The translations under genes were made by a program, and so were the position numbers. The notes below the pieces were generated by a model, which saw only the letters and a list, made by a program, of their open reading frames with translations, was not told where the DNA came from and made no database searches. This document shows positions 6,936 through 17,700 of a stretch of DNA of 26,694 nucleotides, in pieces (the stretch's first letter is position 1; the number at the start of each line of letters is the position of its first letter). This stretch comes from Galactobacter sp. (GTDB taxonomy: Bacteria > Actinomycetota > Actinomycetes > Actinomycetales > Micrococcaceae): positions 1 to 26,694 of the forward strand of contig NZ_JALAGT010000151.1 of assembly GCF_022712295.1 (NCBI RefSeq), in the 5' to 3' direction.

Positions 6936-9900
6936 TGGCTTCCTTTGACTCGATCGTCATCGGCGAGGACTTCGTCTCCGAGCACTTCTTCACCACGGAC
7001 GCCAAGAAGGAATCCTTCCTCGCGGAAGTCCTGAAACGGCGCAAGGTGTGGGACGAGGACGAGGCCGCCGGGCACGATTCTGTGCGCACGAGCTTCGCAT
7101 CCGCCCGGGGCAAGCTGATCGAGGCCCTCTCCGCACTGGAGGAGGCCCCGTCGGACGACACCATCGCGACCAGCGCGGACCTGCTGCGCACATCGCTCGG
7201 ATTCGCACCAACCAGCGGCCACGACGTCACGCTGCAGCGCGGCACCCGGGAACTCAACGTCCCGAACGCCACCCGTAGCGGCGTCCTACTGCACCTGACC
7301 GCCCACCCCGCGGGATCTCCGGACGACATCCTGGCCAGGCTGGACTCGGACGACGAGCGCCCCAACGCAGGCCGCCCGCTGGGCACCGTCACGGAGGTCG
7401 GCACCGACAAAGCCCAGACCTACTCCACCGCGGAACTCGTCTCCGAGGCCTTCCTCTCCGACGACGCCCCGAGCTGGGTCATGGTCACTGCAGGCCGATG
7501 GATCCTCATCACCCAGGCCGAGAAGTGGCCGCTGGGCAAGTGGATCGCGGCGGACGCCCTGCTCGTGGCGGAGCGCGCTGGCAACGAGAAGGCCAAGGGC
7601 AAAGAGCTGGACCACTTCCTGGCCGTCATGGCCGCCGACGCCTTCAAGGCGACAGGCGAGGGCGAGCTCTGGTGGGACACCGTCCTGGAGGGCTCGGTGA
7701 AGCACGCCGTGGGCGTCTCCAGCGATCTGCGCCAGGGCATCCGGGAGTCCATCGAGATCATCGCCAATGACGTGCTGCGGCGCCGATTGGACGTGTACAC
7801 CGACACTTACAACGACTCATACGGGGTTGGCGGCGGGAATGACAACATCGACGGGAACGAGCTGGCCAAGCAGTCGCTCCGCTTCCTCTACCGCATCCTC
7901 TTCCTGCTCTATGCGGAGGCCAGCCCGGAGATGGGCGTGCTCCCCGTGGGTGATGACGTCTACGACGCTGGATACGGACTGGATCGCCTGCGGGACCTCA
8001 CGCTGGTGGAGCTGGACGGTGACCGCGAGCTGAACGGCACGCACCTCTACCTGTCCCTGGCCCGGCTCTTCGAGCTGGTGGATCAGGACCACACGCCGCG
8101 GCGGAGCGGGGGAGGCACGGCGCCTGACGGCGCGCTCGGCACCGCAGAAATGCCCGACGGCGCGGAGCCGGCGGGCGATTCCCTCACCTTCCGCTCGCTC
8201 AAGGCGGACCTGTTCAGGCCCGCCGCCACGGCGCTGATCGACGAGGTGCAACTGTCGAATGAAGCCGTCCAGAAGGTGCTGCAGCTGCTGTTGCTCACCA
8301 AACAGAAGAATAAAAAAGACCGAGGCTACATCTCCTACGCCGAGCTGGGCATCAACCAGTTGGGAAGCGTGTATGAGGGCCTGATGTCCTTCACGGGATT
8401 CATCGCCAAGGAGGAGTTGCGCGAGGTCGCCAAGAACGGTGACGCGTCCAAGGGTTCCTGGGTGGTGCCCGCCAGTCAGGCGGAGAGCATCGACCCCAAA
8501 CACTTCGTCACCGAACACGATCCCGTCACCGGGTACACCCGCCCGCGCTCCTACAAAAGTGGCGAGTTCGTCTACCGCCTGGCTGGGCGCGAACGCCAGC
8601 AGTCGGCGTCCTATTACTCGCCGGAGGTCATCACCAAGTTCGTGGTGTCCCAGGCCCTGGCCGAGTTGCTAGACCAGCCGGAGGATGGCGCATCGGGAAG
8701 CGAAAAGGACGGCGAAGGCAACGAACACATCACCACGGCGGAGGAGATTCTGAATCTCACCGTGTGCGAGCCCGCACTGGGATCCGGCGCATTCGCCATC
8801 GAGGCCGTGCGCCAGCTCGCGGCCGAATATCTCACCCGCCGCCAGAAGGAATTGGGTGAGGAGATCCCGGCCGATGAGTACCCGCGAGAGCTGCAGAAGG
8901 TCAAGGCGCACATCGCCCTGCACCAGATTCACGGCGTCGATCTCAACGCCACCGCGGTGGAGTTGGCGGAGGTCTCGCTTTGGCTGGACACCATGGTTCC
9001 CGGGCTGCAGGCCCCGTGGTTCGGGCTGCGCCTGCGCCGGGGTAACTCGCTCATCGGTGCCAGGCGCTCCCTGTACCGCGTGGACCAGGTTCGAACCAAG
9101 ACGTGGCTCAAGGAGACCCCGGTCGATGCCCCGCTCACCGGCCTGGCGGAGGCCATGCGCCACGACGCCCAGGATCCGTTCACGGAAGGAAAGATCCATC
9201 ACTTCCTTCTGCCCAGCGAGGGGTGGGGTGCCGCGGCGGACGCCAAGGAGGTCAAGGACCTGGTGCCCGATGCCCAGAAGGCGCTGAAGGACTGGCGCAA
9301 GGGCGTACGGCTCAAGCCGAACAAGGACCAGATCGCCAAGCTGCAGAACCTGAGCCGTCGGGTGGAGACCCTGTGGGCCTTCGCCCTGCGCCGACTGCAG
9401 GTGGCCGCCAACCAGAGCTCCCGATACGTGGACTTCTTCGGCCGCGAGGGGCTGAACCTGGAAGGCGGCGCGGGGGCCGCCGGTGATGCTGATGAGGAAG
9501 TGGTGACTCGGGACGAGATCGAGGCGTCCCTTGCGGATGCGAACGGCGCGTATCGGCGGTTGCGGCGAGTCATGGATGCCTGGACCGCGCTGTGGTTCTG
9601 GCCGCTGACCGATGAGTCCATCAAGGTGCGCGGCGAGTTCGGGCAGACCGAGTTCGCGACTCCTCCGAGCATGGACGAGTGGATCGCCACCTGTGAGGCG
9701 TTGCTGGGCTCGCCGATTCCGGACAGCCAGTTCAAGGGCAAGACGCGCAAATACGAGACCGCGGGCCAGTCCAGCTTCCTGTCCCAGGCCAACTGGGAGG
9801 AACTGGGCGGGGCCGAGGAACTGGACCGCTCGCTCTCCGGGCAGGTGGCGGTGCAGACCGCACTGAAAAAGTTCCCTTGGCTGCAGGTGGCCGAACGCGT

Positions 9901-11779
9901 GGCGGCAGATCAGGGGTTCTTCCACTGGGACCTGGACTTCGCCGGCGTCTTCGCGAGAGGCGGGTTCGACCTGCAGGTGGGAAACCCGCCGTGGGTGAGG
10001 CCGGACTGGGACGAGACTGCGACCTTCGCCGAGTTTGACCCTTGGTGGCAGGTTGAAGACAGGACCACTCAGGCCGAACGCAACGAGCGGAAGGCGCAAG
10101 CGCTGGCCAACCAGGACTTCGTGGAGTTCATGGTGGGAACTGCGGGGGACATCGTGTCTACGCGGGAGTTCTTGACCGGCATCGACACCGCGCCAGTCAC
10201 GCATGGCTTGCGTCCCGATCTTTATCGGTCGTTCATGGAGATCGTGTGGCGGCACGGATCTCCGACCGGAGTGCAGTCTTTGGTGCACCCCGAATCCCAC
10301 TTCACTGAGAAGAAGGCCGGTTCTCTCCGCGCGGAGACGTATAGGCGTTTGCGGCGGCACTGGCAGTTCATCAACGAGTTCAAGCTCTACGAGATCGACC
10401 ATCACGTGTCCTACGGCGTGCACGTCTATGGTCATTCGTCGGAACAGCCTCGGTTTGTGAATGCATCCTCCTTGTTCCATCCGCGCACTGTGGAGGAATC
10501 GTTCCACCACGATGGTTCGGGGAACGCGCCGAGAATCAAGGACGAGGAAGGGCACTGGGACACCCGCCCACATCGAGACCGTTTGCTGCACGTGGATGGA
10601 TCCACCCTCCAGGTCTGGGGCGGCCTGCTGGACGACGAGGGAACCCCGCCCATCCAGGCGCGCATGGTCTACGTGGTAAATACTGCGTCTGAGCGCGTGC
10701 TGGAGAAACTGGCGGCGGCACCGCGAGTGCGCGAGCTCGGACTCCAGTTCTCATCAGGGTGGAATGAGACGACCGACCGGAAGAAGGGGTACTTCGAGGT
10801 CGGCTCCGCCGTGCCGGACTCCTGGGACGACGTCATCCTTCAAGGCGGCTGGCGCTTCGGAGTATGCAACCCGTTTGCAGCCGACGGGACTGGTAGCGCC
10901 AAGAATAATCTTGACCGTATCGAAATTGATTTAGAAAGTCTCTCATCAACGTATTTACCGCACACCGCATTTCAGTACGTGGTCGAACCTTCCGACCGAA
11001 TTGCCGGGATGAGGAAGCTCGAAGGGCAGCCTGAAGTGGAGTTCCCGCGCTTGACTTGGCGTGAATGGATTAGTCTAACTGGGGCTCGAACTCTGCAAGT
11101 AGCTGTGTTGCCTCCCGGGCCGGCGCATACCTTCAATTTTATGTCTATGTTCGGTAATATTTCCACCAGGAGGCTCTATTCCATATGCGGAGCATGGTCG
11201 TCGTTGATTACGGACAGTCTTGTTAGAAGCCGTGGCTCGTCGCATCTTCAGCCCTCCGTGATGTCCTCGTTCCCGGTGCCAACTCCATCGGTTTACGCCG
11301 AGGAATTGGCGGACCGCGCTGAGAAGCTTTGCTTGGCTCCGCCATTCAGGGAGCTATTTGGCCAAGAGTGCGTGTCGGTAATTGGATACGAGTCAAATGC
11401 TTTGAAACGTCAGATATTGACATCCGAAGCAGATTCGCTTGCCGCGCTAGCGTTCGGAATTGGCATTGACGACTTGATATCTCTATATAGGACTGACTTC
11501 GGTGTATTGCAGAAAAGTGACCGTTCCACCTTGTATGACGCCAACGGCCGCAAGGTTCCAAACGAACACAAGAAGGATGCCCAGGCCGGGGAGGAGTTCC
11601 GGTGGACTCACCCGCAATCGGGCGTGGAGTACCTGTTCCAGCCTCCGTACGCGCCGTTCGACCGGGAGCAAGCCATGCGTGACGCCTATGCGGAACTTAA
11701 GCCGCTGGCAGATGCAGACACCCTCGACGCCGATCGCCCAGCCGAAACCGACAAGCCGGAAGAGGACGTGACCGCCTGA
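6935..11779 (+). CDS. Large N6-adenine DNA methyltransferase, DrmMI/Eco57I-like
   Basis: The 1614-aa protein should transfer methyl groups from S-adenosylmethionine to adenine in a specific DNA sequence. The AdoMet-binding motif I is EPALGSGAF (612-620), followed by GVDLNATAVELAEVSLW (about 667-683), which carries the acidic ribose-binding position. The catalytic motif IV NPPW is at 1017-1020. This order and the Eco57I-type spacing, with a 400-aa insertion between I and IV, point to a large class I methylase of the kind found in DISARM (DrmMI) and BREX-like systems. The N-terminal 550 residues are helical and contain a disordered Gly/Pro-rich insertion (about 386-410). No PD-(D/E)XK nuclease motif was recognised, so this looks like methylase only. 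Residues about 1310-1530 are encoded by AT-richer DNA and probably include the target-recognition region. TGATG overlaps link it to both neighbours. Confidence 0.93.
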   Translation: MASFDSIVIGEDFVSEHFFTTDAKKESFLAEVLKRRKVWDEDEAAGHDSVRTSFASARGKLIEALSALEEAPSDDTIATSADLLRTSLGFAPTSGHDVTLQRGTRELNVPNATRSGVLLHLTAHPAGSPDDILARLDSDDERPNAGRPLGTVTEVGTDKAQTYSTAELVSEAFLSDDAPSWVMVTAGRWILITQAEKWPLGKWIAADALLVAERAGNEKAKGKELDHFLAVMAADAFKATGEGELWWDTVLEGSVKHAVGVSSDLRQGIRESIEIIANDVLRRRLDVYTDTYNDSYGVGGGNDNIDGNELAKQSLRFLYRILFLLYAEASPEMGVLPVGDDVYDAGYGLDRLRDLTLVELDGDRELNGTHLYLSLARLFELVDQDHTPRRSGGGTAPDGALGTAEMPDGAEPAGDSLTFRSLKADLFRPAATALIDEVQLSNEAVQKVLQLLLLTKQKNKKDRGYISYAELGINQLGSVYEGLMSFTGFIAKEELREVAKNGDASKGSWVVPASQAESIDPKHFVTEHDPVTGYTRPRSYKSGEFVYRLAGRERQQSASYYSPEVITKFVVSQALAELLDQPEDGASGSEKDGEGNEHITTAEEILNLTVCEPALGSGAFAIEAVRQLAAEYLTRRQKELGEEIPADEYPRELQKVKAHIALHQIHGVDLNATAVELAEVSLWLDTMVPGLQAPWFGLRLRRGNSLIGARRSLYRVDQVRTKTWLKETPVDAPLTGLAEAMRHDAQDPFTEGKIHHFLLPSEGWGAAADAKEVKDLVPDAQKALKDWRKGVRLKPNKDQIAKLQNLSRRVETLWAFALRRLQVAANQSSRYVDFFGREGLNLEGGAGAAGDADEEVVTRDEIEASLADANGAYRRLRRVMDAWTALWFWPLTDESIKVRGEFGQTEFATPPSMDEWIATCEALLGSPIPDSQFKGKTRKYETAGQSSFLSQANWEELGGAEELDRSLSGQVAVQTALKKFPWLQVAERVAADQGFFHWDLDFAGVFARGGFDLQVGNPPWVRPDWDETATFAEFDPWWQVEDRTTQAERNERKAQALANQDFVEFMVGTAGDIVSTREFLTGIDTAPVTHGLRPDLYRSFMEIVWRHGSPTGVQSLVHPESHFTEKKAGSLRAETYRRLRRHWQFINEFKLYEIDHHVSYGVHVYGHSSEQPRFVNASSLFHPRTVEESFHHDGSGNAPRIKDEEGHWDTRPHRDRLLHVDGSTLQVWGGLLDDEGTPPIQARMVYVVNTASERVLEKLAAAPRVRELGLQFSSGWNETTDRKKGYFEVGSAVPDSWDDVILQGGWRFGVCNPFAADGTGSAKNNLDRIEIDLESLSSTYLPHTAFQYVVEPSDRIAGMRKLEGQPEVEFPRLTWREWISLTGARTLQVAVLPPGPAHTFNFMSMFGNISTRRLYSICGAWSSLITDSLVRSRGSSHLQPSVMSSFPVPTPSVYAEELADRAEKLCLAPPFRELFGQECVSVIGYESNALKRQILTSEADSLAALAFGIGIDDLISLYRTDFGVLQKSDRSTLYDANGRKVPNEHKKDAQAGEEFRWTHPQSGVEYLFQPPYAPFDREQAMRDAYAELKPLADADTLDADRPAETDKPEEDVTA

Positions 11780-14700
11780 TGGAACTCCTGCCCTCGCTCC
11801 AGACCGGCGACCTCAAGCGTGGCTTGACCGATTACTTAACTACCACGTTCGCGCTCACCGACAGGGGAGTGCGCGAGTCGCTGGACGGCTTCCTGGCAGA
11901 TCCGGATGACGGGATCTTCAAGGGGCCTTATCTGCGGCTTCGGCTGCCGTTCAAGCCGGCCGAACCCGGGTGGGAGGACACCCTGGACTGGTATGAGGGG
12001 TTCCCGCCCTACGGTCACCAGGCCAAGGCGTTCAAGCGGCTCGCCTCCAAGCCGAGCGACGAACAGATCCTGGCAGGGCAGCGCTTCCGCCGTCCGCAGC
12101 CCACCCTGGTGACCACGGGCACCGGCTCGGGTAAGACGGAATCCTTCCTCTACCCCATCCTCGACCATGTGCTGCGGGCCAAGCGTGAGGGCATCACGGG
12201 CGTCAAGGCGCTGATCCTTTACCCCATGAACGCCCTGGCCAATGATCAAGCTCGGCGCCTGGCGCACCTCATCACCAAACACGACGCCCTGCGCGGCGTC
12301 ACCGCAGCCCTGTACACGGGTGAGGCAGCCAACGAGCACCGCACCGCGGTCACCAAGGACGGGCTCATCACCGACCGCGGCCTCATCCGGGAGACCCCGC
12401 CGGACATTCTGCTGACCAACTACAAGATGTTGGACATGCTCCTGCTGCGCCCGGAGGACGCGCCCATCTGGGCCAAGTCCGCCGATTCGCTGCAGTACCT
12501 GGTGCTGGACGAGTTCCACACCTACGACGGGGCCCAAGGTACGGACGTGGCCCTGCTGATCCGGCGGCTGGGACTCATGCTCGCCCGGCACAGGGCGCAC
12601 GCGGAGAACCCCGGCACCCCGCTGGCCGATCTCGCGCTGCCCGCCCCGGCCGACGCCACCAACGACGCATCCGCTGAGCCCGCCGGAGGCTCCGCAGCCG
12701 AGCCCGACACCGCCGAGCCCGACACCGCCGAGCCCGGTGCCGTCGGCCCCGCCACCGCGGGAGGCGTGTTGGGGCAGGTGACTCCGGTGGCGACGTCGGC
12801 CACCTTGGGCACCGAAGGTGACCCCGGCGCCATGCTGCGCTTCGCCGAGACCGTCTTCGGCGAGACGTTCAGCCCCGACGCCGTGGTGACTGAGGACCGC
12901 TTCACCGCGCAGGAATGGTCGGGGCTGGATGCGGTACCTGCGTTCGACCAGTCGCAGCTGGACGTGGATCGCGTCCGTGAGTTCAGGGACCTGGCCGCTG
13001 AACTCACCGAGGCCGGGGACCTGGAAGGCGTCATGCAGGCGGCCTACCGCCTGTTAAGGGGAGACCACAAGGCCACACCGACCTTGGACCCTGAGCTGAC
13101 CTTTAACTCGGGGCTGGAGTTGTTGCGGACCTCGCCCCTGGTCCACGCGATCCTGGCCCATGCGACCGATGCGATCTCCCTCGAAGACCTCACCGAGCGC
13201 GTGCTGCCGGGAGTCCGGCTGAACCTGCTTCCCGGCCTGCGCCGCACTCGCCAGCGCAGCGACGAGCAGGTCTATGCGCTGCAACGCGAGGCGCTGCAGG
13301 AGTTCCTGGCGCTGGTCATCGCGCTGATCTCCCATGTCCGTGCTATGGACGTGAAGCGCGGTCGCGAGTCGCTGTCCGTGGAGACGCACCTCTGGGTGCG
13401 GGAACTCACTCGCCTGGATGCCACGGTGGATGAGATCCCACGCTTCAGCTGGAGTGACGAGGGCAAGCCCCCGCTTGCCGGGCCTGACGACGTCTCCCTG
13501 GTGCTGCCCTCGCTCTACTGCAGGCACTGTGGGCGTTCGGGCTGGGGAGTGCTGCTGGCCTCCACCGGCACGGACCTGGCGCAGGACCAGTCCAACGTGC
13601 GCCGCGAACGCCTGTCCAGGAACGAACGCTTCCGGGCCCTCATGTCCGGCGCGCCGGAACTGGACGAGGCCACGCAGCCACGCGGTCAGCGATCGGACGG
13701 GCTGTGGTTCCTGGACACCGTGAACCGCTCGCTGAATCACGACCTGCCCAAGGATGACGACGAGTCCTACCGCGCCGGACACGTGTTCCCCGTGCTCGCC
13801 CTGATGAGCCACGACGACGATCCCGGCAAGCAGGCCTTGGATGACGTCTGCCCGGCGTGCCTGGCCAAGGACGCCATCCGCTTCACCGGATCGTCGTTGG
13901 CCACGCAGCTCTCCGTGGCGGTCTCCGGGCTGTTTGGCTCCGACGCCCTGAACACGCAAGAGAAGAAGGCCCTGGTCTTCACCGACTCCGTGCAGGACGC
14001 CGCGCACCGGGCGGGCTTCGTCCAGGCGCGTTCGCACACGTTCACGCTGCGTTCCACCCTGCGGCGTGCCCTCGCCGAGACCATCGCCGCCACCGGCATG
14101 GATGTGCACGCCGGGCGGGCGTCGCTGGAGAGCGTGGTCGCCACCGCCATGAGCTTGGCGGCACCCGGAGGCGCGGGCGGTGCGGGCAGCGCGGAGCAGC
14201 GCTTTGCCCTGACCCCGCCGGATCTCACCGAGCACCGGAACTTCCGCCCCTACTGGGACCCCAAGTTCGCGGGCAAGGACGAGTCGGTGAAGGCAGCCGA
14301 GCGAGTGAAGCAACGCCTGCTCTTCGACGCCGAACTCGAGTTCGGCCTCAACTCCGCCACCGGCCGCACCCTGGAGCTCACCCAGGCCGTGGCCGTGCAG
14401 GTGGAGGCGGACTCCACCACCCACCTGACTCGGTTGGCCCGGCGCGCACTCGACGCACTGCAGGACGGCGCGGGTAACCAGATCTCCTTCCTCTCCGACC
14501 CCACCGACGCCCAGCTCGTCGCGTGGGCCAGGGCCATCCTGGAACGTATCCGCACCCACGGCGGCATCGAGCACGACTGGCTCAAGCGCTACCTGGAGAC
14601 CGATGGCAACCGCTGGCAGATCTGGGGCGGACGCCGACAGTGGGAGGGCGCGCCCGCCTTCCCCAAGGGCCGTCCCGCCCCGAGCTTCCCGCGCATCGGG

Positions 14701-17700
14701 CACAAGCCGCCCAACGATGCGTTCGACCCGGTGACCTCCACCCAGGCCTGGTATGCGCGCTGGACCGCTCGGGTGCTGGGCGTTGCACCCTCCGACTCCG
14801 GCGCGCTGGCCCGGGCCCTGTTGGACGAGCTCGCCGCCGACGGGATCCTGAAGTCCTTCCGCACCCAGAGCGGGGTGGAGTTCTTCCAGCTCTCGGCTTC
14901 CCGGATTGTGCTGAGCATCCCGGACGGGGACGCGCTGAAGGCCGGAGAGCACGCCGTGGAGTGCTCACGCTGCAAGCTCGTCACGCCCGGAACCCGGCAG
15001 GTGGTGCAACAGCTCACCGGCGCGCCGTGCACCACGGCGCGCTGCACCGGGACCCTGCATCCGCATCAGGCGGAGGGGGACAACTTCTATCGCGACCTCT
15101 ATTCCAGCCACGACACCCGCCGGGTGGTCGCCCGCGAGCACACGTCGCTGCTGCCCAAGAACGTGCGACTGGACTACGAGACGCGCTTCAAGAACGCCTC
15201 GCACGAGCCGGACGCCCCCAACGTCCTGGTGGCCACGCCCACGCTGGAGATGGGTATCGACATCGGCGACCTCTCCACCGTGATGCTAGCCTCCCTGCCC
15301 ACGTCGGTGGCCAACTACGTGCAGCGTGTGGGCCGCGCGGGCCGCCTGACCGGCAATGCCATGATCGTCGCGTTCGTGCCGGGCACGGGTAAGAACCTTC
15401 CCCGCTTGCACGATCCTTTGAGCGTCATCAACGGTTCCGTCCGCCCGCCTGCCACGTATCTTGGGGCCCGTGAGATCGTGCGCCGCCAGTTCACGGCGTC
15501 CGTACTGGATCTCGTGGCCTTCGATCCCACCCTCGCAGCACCCAGAACCCCGCGCGACGTCTTCGGTTCGGTTGAGCACGGAACCTACCTTGGCGCGGCC
15601 ATGGAACTGGCCGCCGCGCACGCGGCGACGCTCGTCGCGAACTTCGCACGCGCCGTCGGGCATTCGGGGCCCAGCGGGGTTGCCCGCGCGCAGGGCGCGC
15701 GCGAGGACCTGAGCGCGTGGTTGGCACCTGCGTCCGGTGGCGGCGTGAGCGGCTTCGCGTCCTATCTCACCGAGGCCGCCCGGCACTGGGATGCGGACGT
15801 CACCGAACTCGTGGACCAACGCGCAGCGGTGCAGGAGGCCGTCAACGGTGACCTGCAGGCTGCGTTGGACGAGGCCAAGCGCCTGGGCGACGAGGGGCGC
15901 AGAACCGAGGCGGATCGCGAGCTGCGCACGGCGAAGGCGACGCTGGCCTCCATCAGGCGGTCGTTGAGCGAGCTCACACAGACCGAGTACTGGGTCTCCG
16001 TGCTGGAACGCTATGGGCTGCTGCCCAACTACACGCTGCTGGATGATTCCGTGTCCCTGGACGTGGCCGTCACCTGGCTGGATGAGAACACCGGGCAGTT
16101 CGAGACCGACCCCATCTCGTTGTCGCGTGGGGCGTCCGGGGCGTTGGCGGAATTGGCGCCCGGGGCCACGTTCTATGCGCAGGGCATGCAGATCGCGGTG
16201 GATGCCGTGGACCTGGGGCCCGCAGCCTCTGCCGTGGAGCGGTGGCAGCTGTGTCCGGAGTGCGGGTGGGTGAACACCGCAGTCGCTTTGTTGCGTGCTT
16301 CCGTCTGTGCTCTGTGTGGGTCCGGTGGGATCGCGGACGTTTCTCAGCAGTTGCGGGTGGTGCCCATGACGCATGTGTCCGCCGAGGTGCGGCGCGACGA
16401 GGCCACCATCAACGATCGCTCCGAGCAGCGGGTGCGCGAGCGGTTCACGATCAGGGCTGCGGCATCCCTGGACGTAACACACCGACGGTCCGGATGGTTG
16501 GCGTCCAATGTCATGGACGGTGGGTTCGGGGCCGATTACTTCGATGATGCCGTGATCCGGTGGATCAACTTCGGGCGAAGTGGCGGCGGAGGGGCCGAAC
16601 ACGTGGTGGCCGGGGACACCTTCAAAGCGCCGCTGTTCAAGGTGTGTGAGGCCTGCGGCAAGCTGGACATCCGGGTGGGCAAGAACGAGCCCTTTGAACA
16701 CCGGGCCTGGTGCCGGTATCGGAAATCCCGCGACGAGCACAACGTGGAGGTGGCTCTCTCCAGGACCCTGCGCACCCAGGCGGTGGTGCTGCACCTTCCG
16801 GCCGCCATCACCTACGGGGATTCGTTCGCTCTGCCGTCCCTGCAGGCGGCACTGTTGCTGGGCCTGCGCGAGTACATCGGAGGCGATCCCGACCACCTGG
16901 ATGTGCTGCGGGTCTCCGACTCCGGGCGCGGGTCCTCCAACCAGGCGCTGCTGCTGCACGACCGCGTGCCTGGCGGGACCGGGTATCTGGACGATTTCTC
17001 TCAGCCTGGTGTGGTGCGGTCGGTGCTGGCTGCCGCGTTGCGCGTGGTCTCCTCGTGTTCGTGCGCGGGGCAGGACCGGCTGGCGTGCCAGCACTGCCTG
17101 CTGCCCTTTGCGGATTCTTTTGAGCTGGACAACGTGTCACGGCTGGCGGCCGAGCAGTTGCTGAAGCAGTTGTTGTTGTCGCCCTCTGGTGGTTCCGACG
17201 CGGCCGATTGGGAGATCGAGGACGCACCCGAGCGGGTGCGGGACACCTCCATCGAGTCCCACCTTGAGAAGCAGTTCAGGGCCGCGCTGGTGAAGCGACT
17301 GGAGGATTCCGGTGCCACAGTGCGGGAGACTCCGGGGATGCTGGCCAACTCCCTGCGCTTCAAGCTGCAGGGTAAGGACGAGCAGTGGTTGCTTGAGCCG
17401 CAGGTGGATGTCATGGGGACCAGACCGGACTTCATCCTGCGCCAGGAGACCGGGCAGGCCACCGACATTGCGCTGGCGATCTACACGGACGGATTCGCCT
17501 ACCACGCCTCCACCGCGCACAATCGCGTGGCTGACGACGCCGCCAAGCGGGCGCGCCTGCGTTCGGAGGGCTACCTGCCGAACACAGGGGTGGAGCGGAT
17601 CATCCCGTGGGCCATCACGGCCGACGACGTCACGAGCTTCGCCGACAACGCGCCCGTTGCGGCCGATCTGGTGCGGTGGAAGGATGCCCGGCTTGTGCCG

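Noticed and set aside
8669..10591. 640-codon minus-strand frame
   Set aside because: Antisense shadow of the methylase gene, which carries EPALGSGAF and NPPW on the plus strand.
13054..17094. Two minus-strand frames of more than 600 codons
   Set aside because: Antisense shadows inside the 2293-aa helicase gene; composition is Gly/Arg/His-rich and lacks domains.
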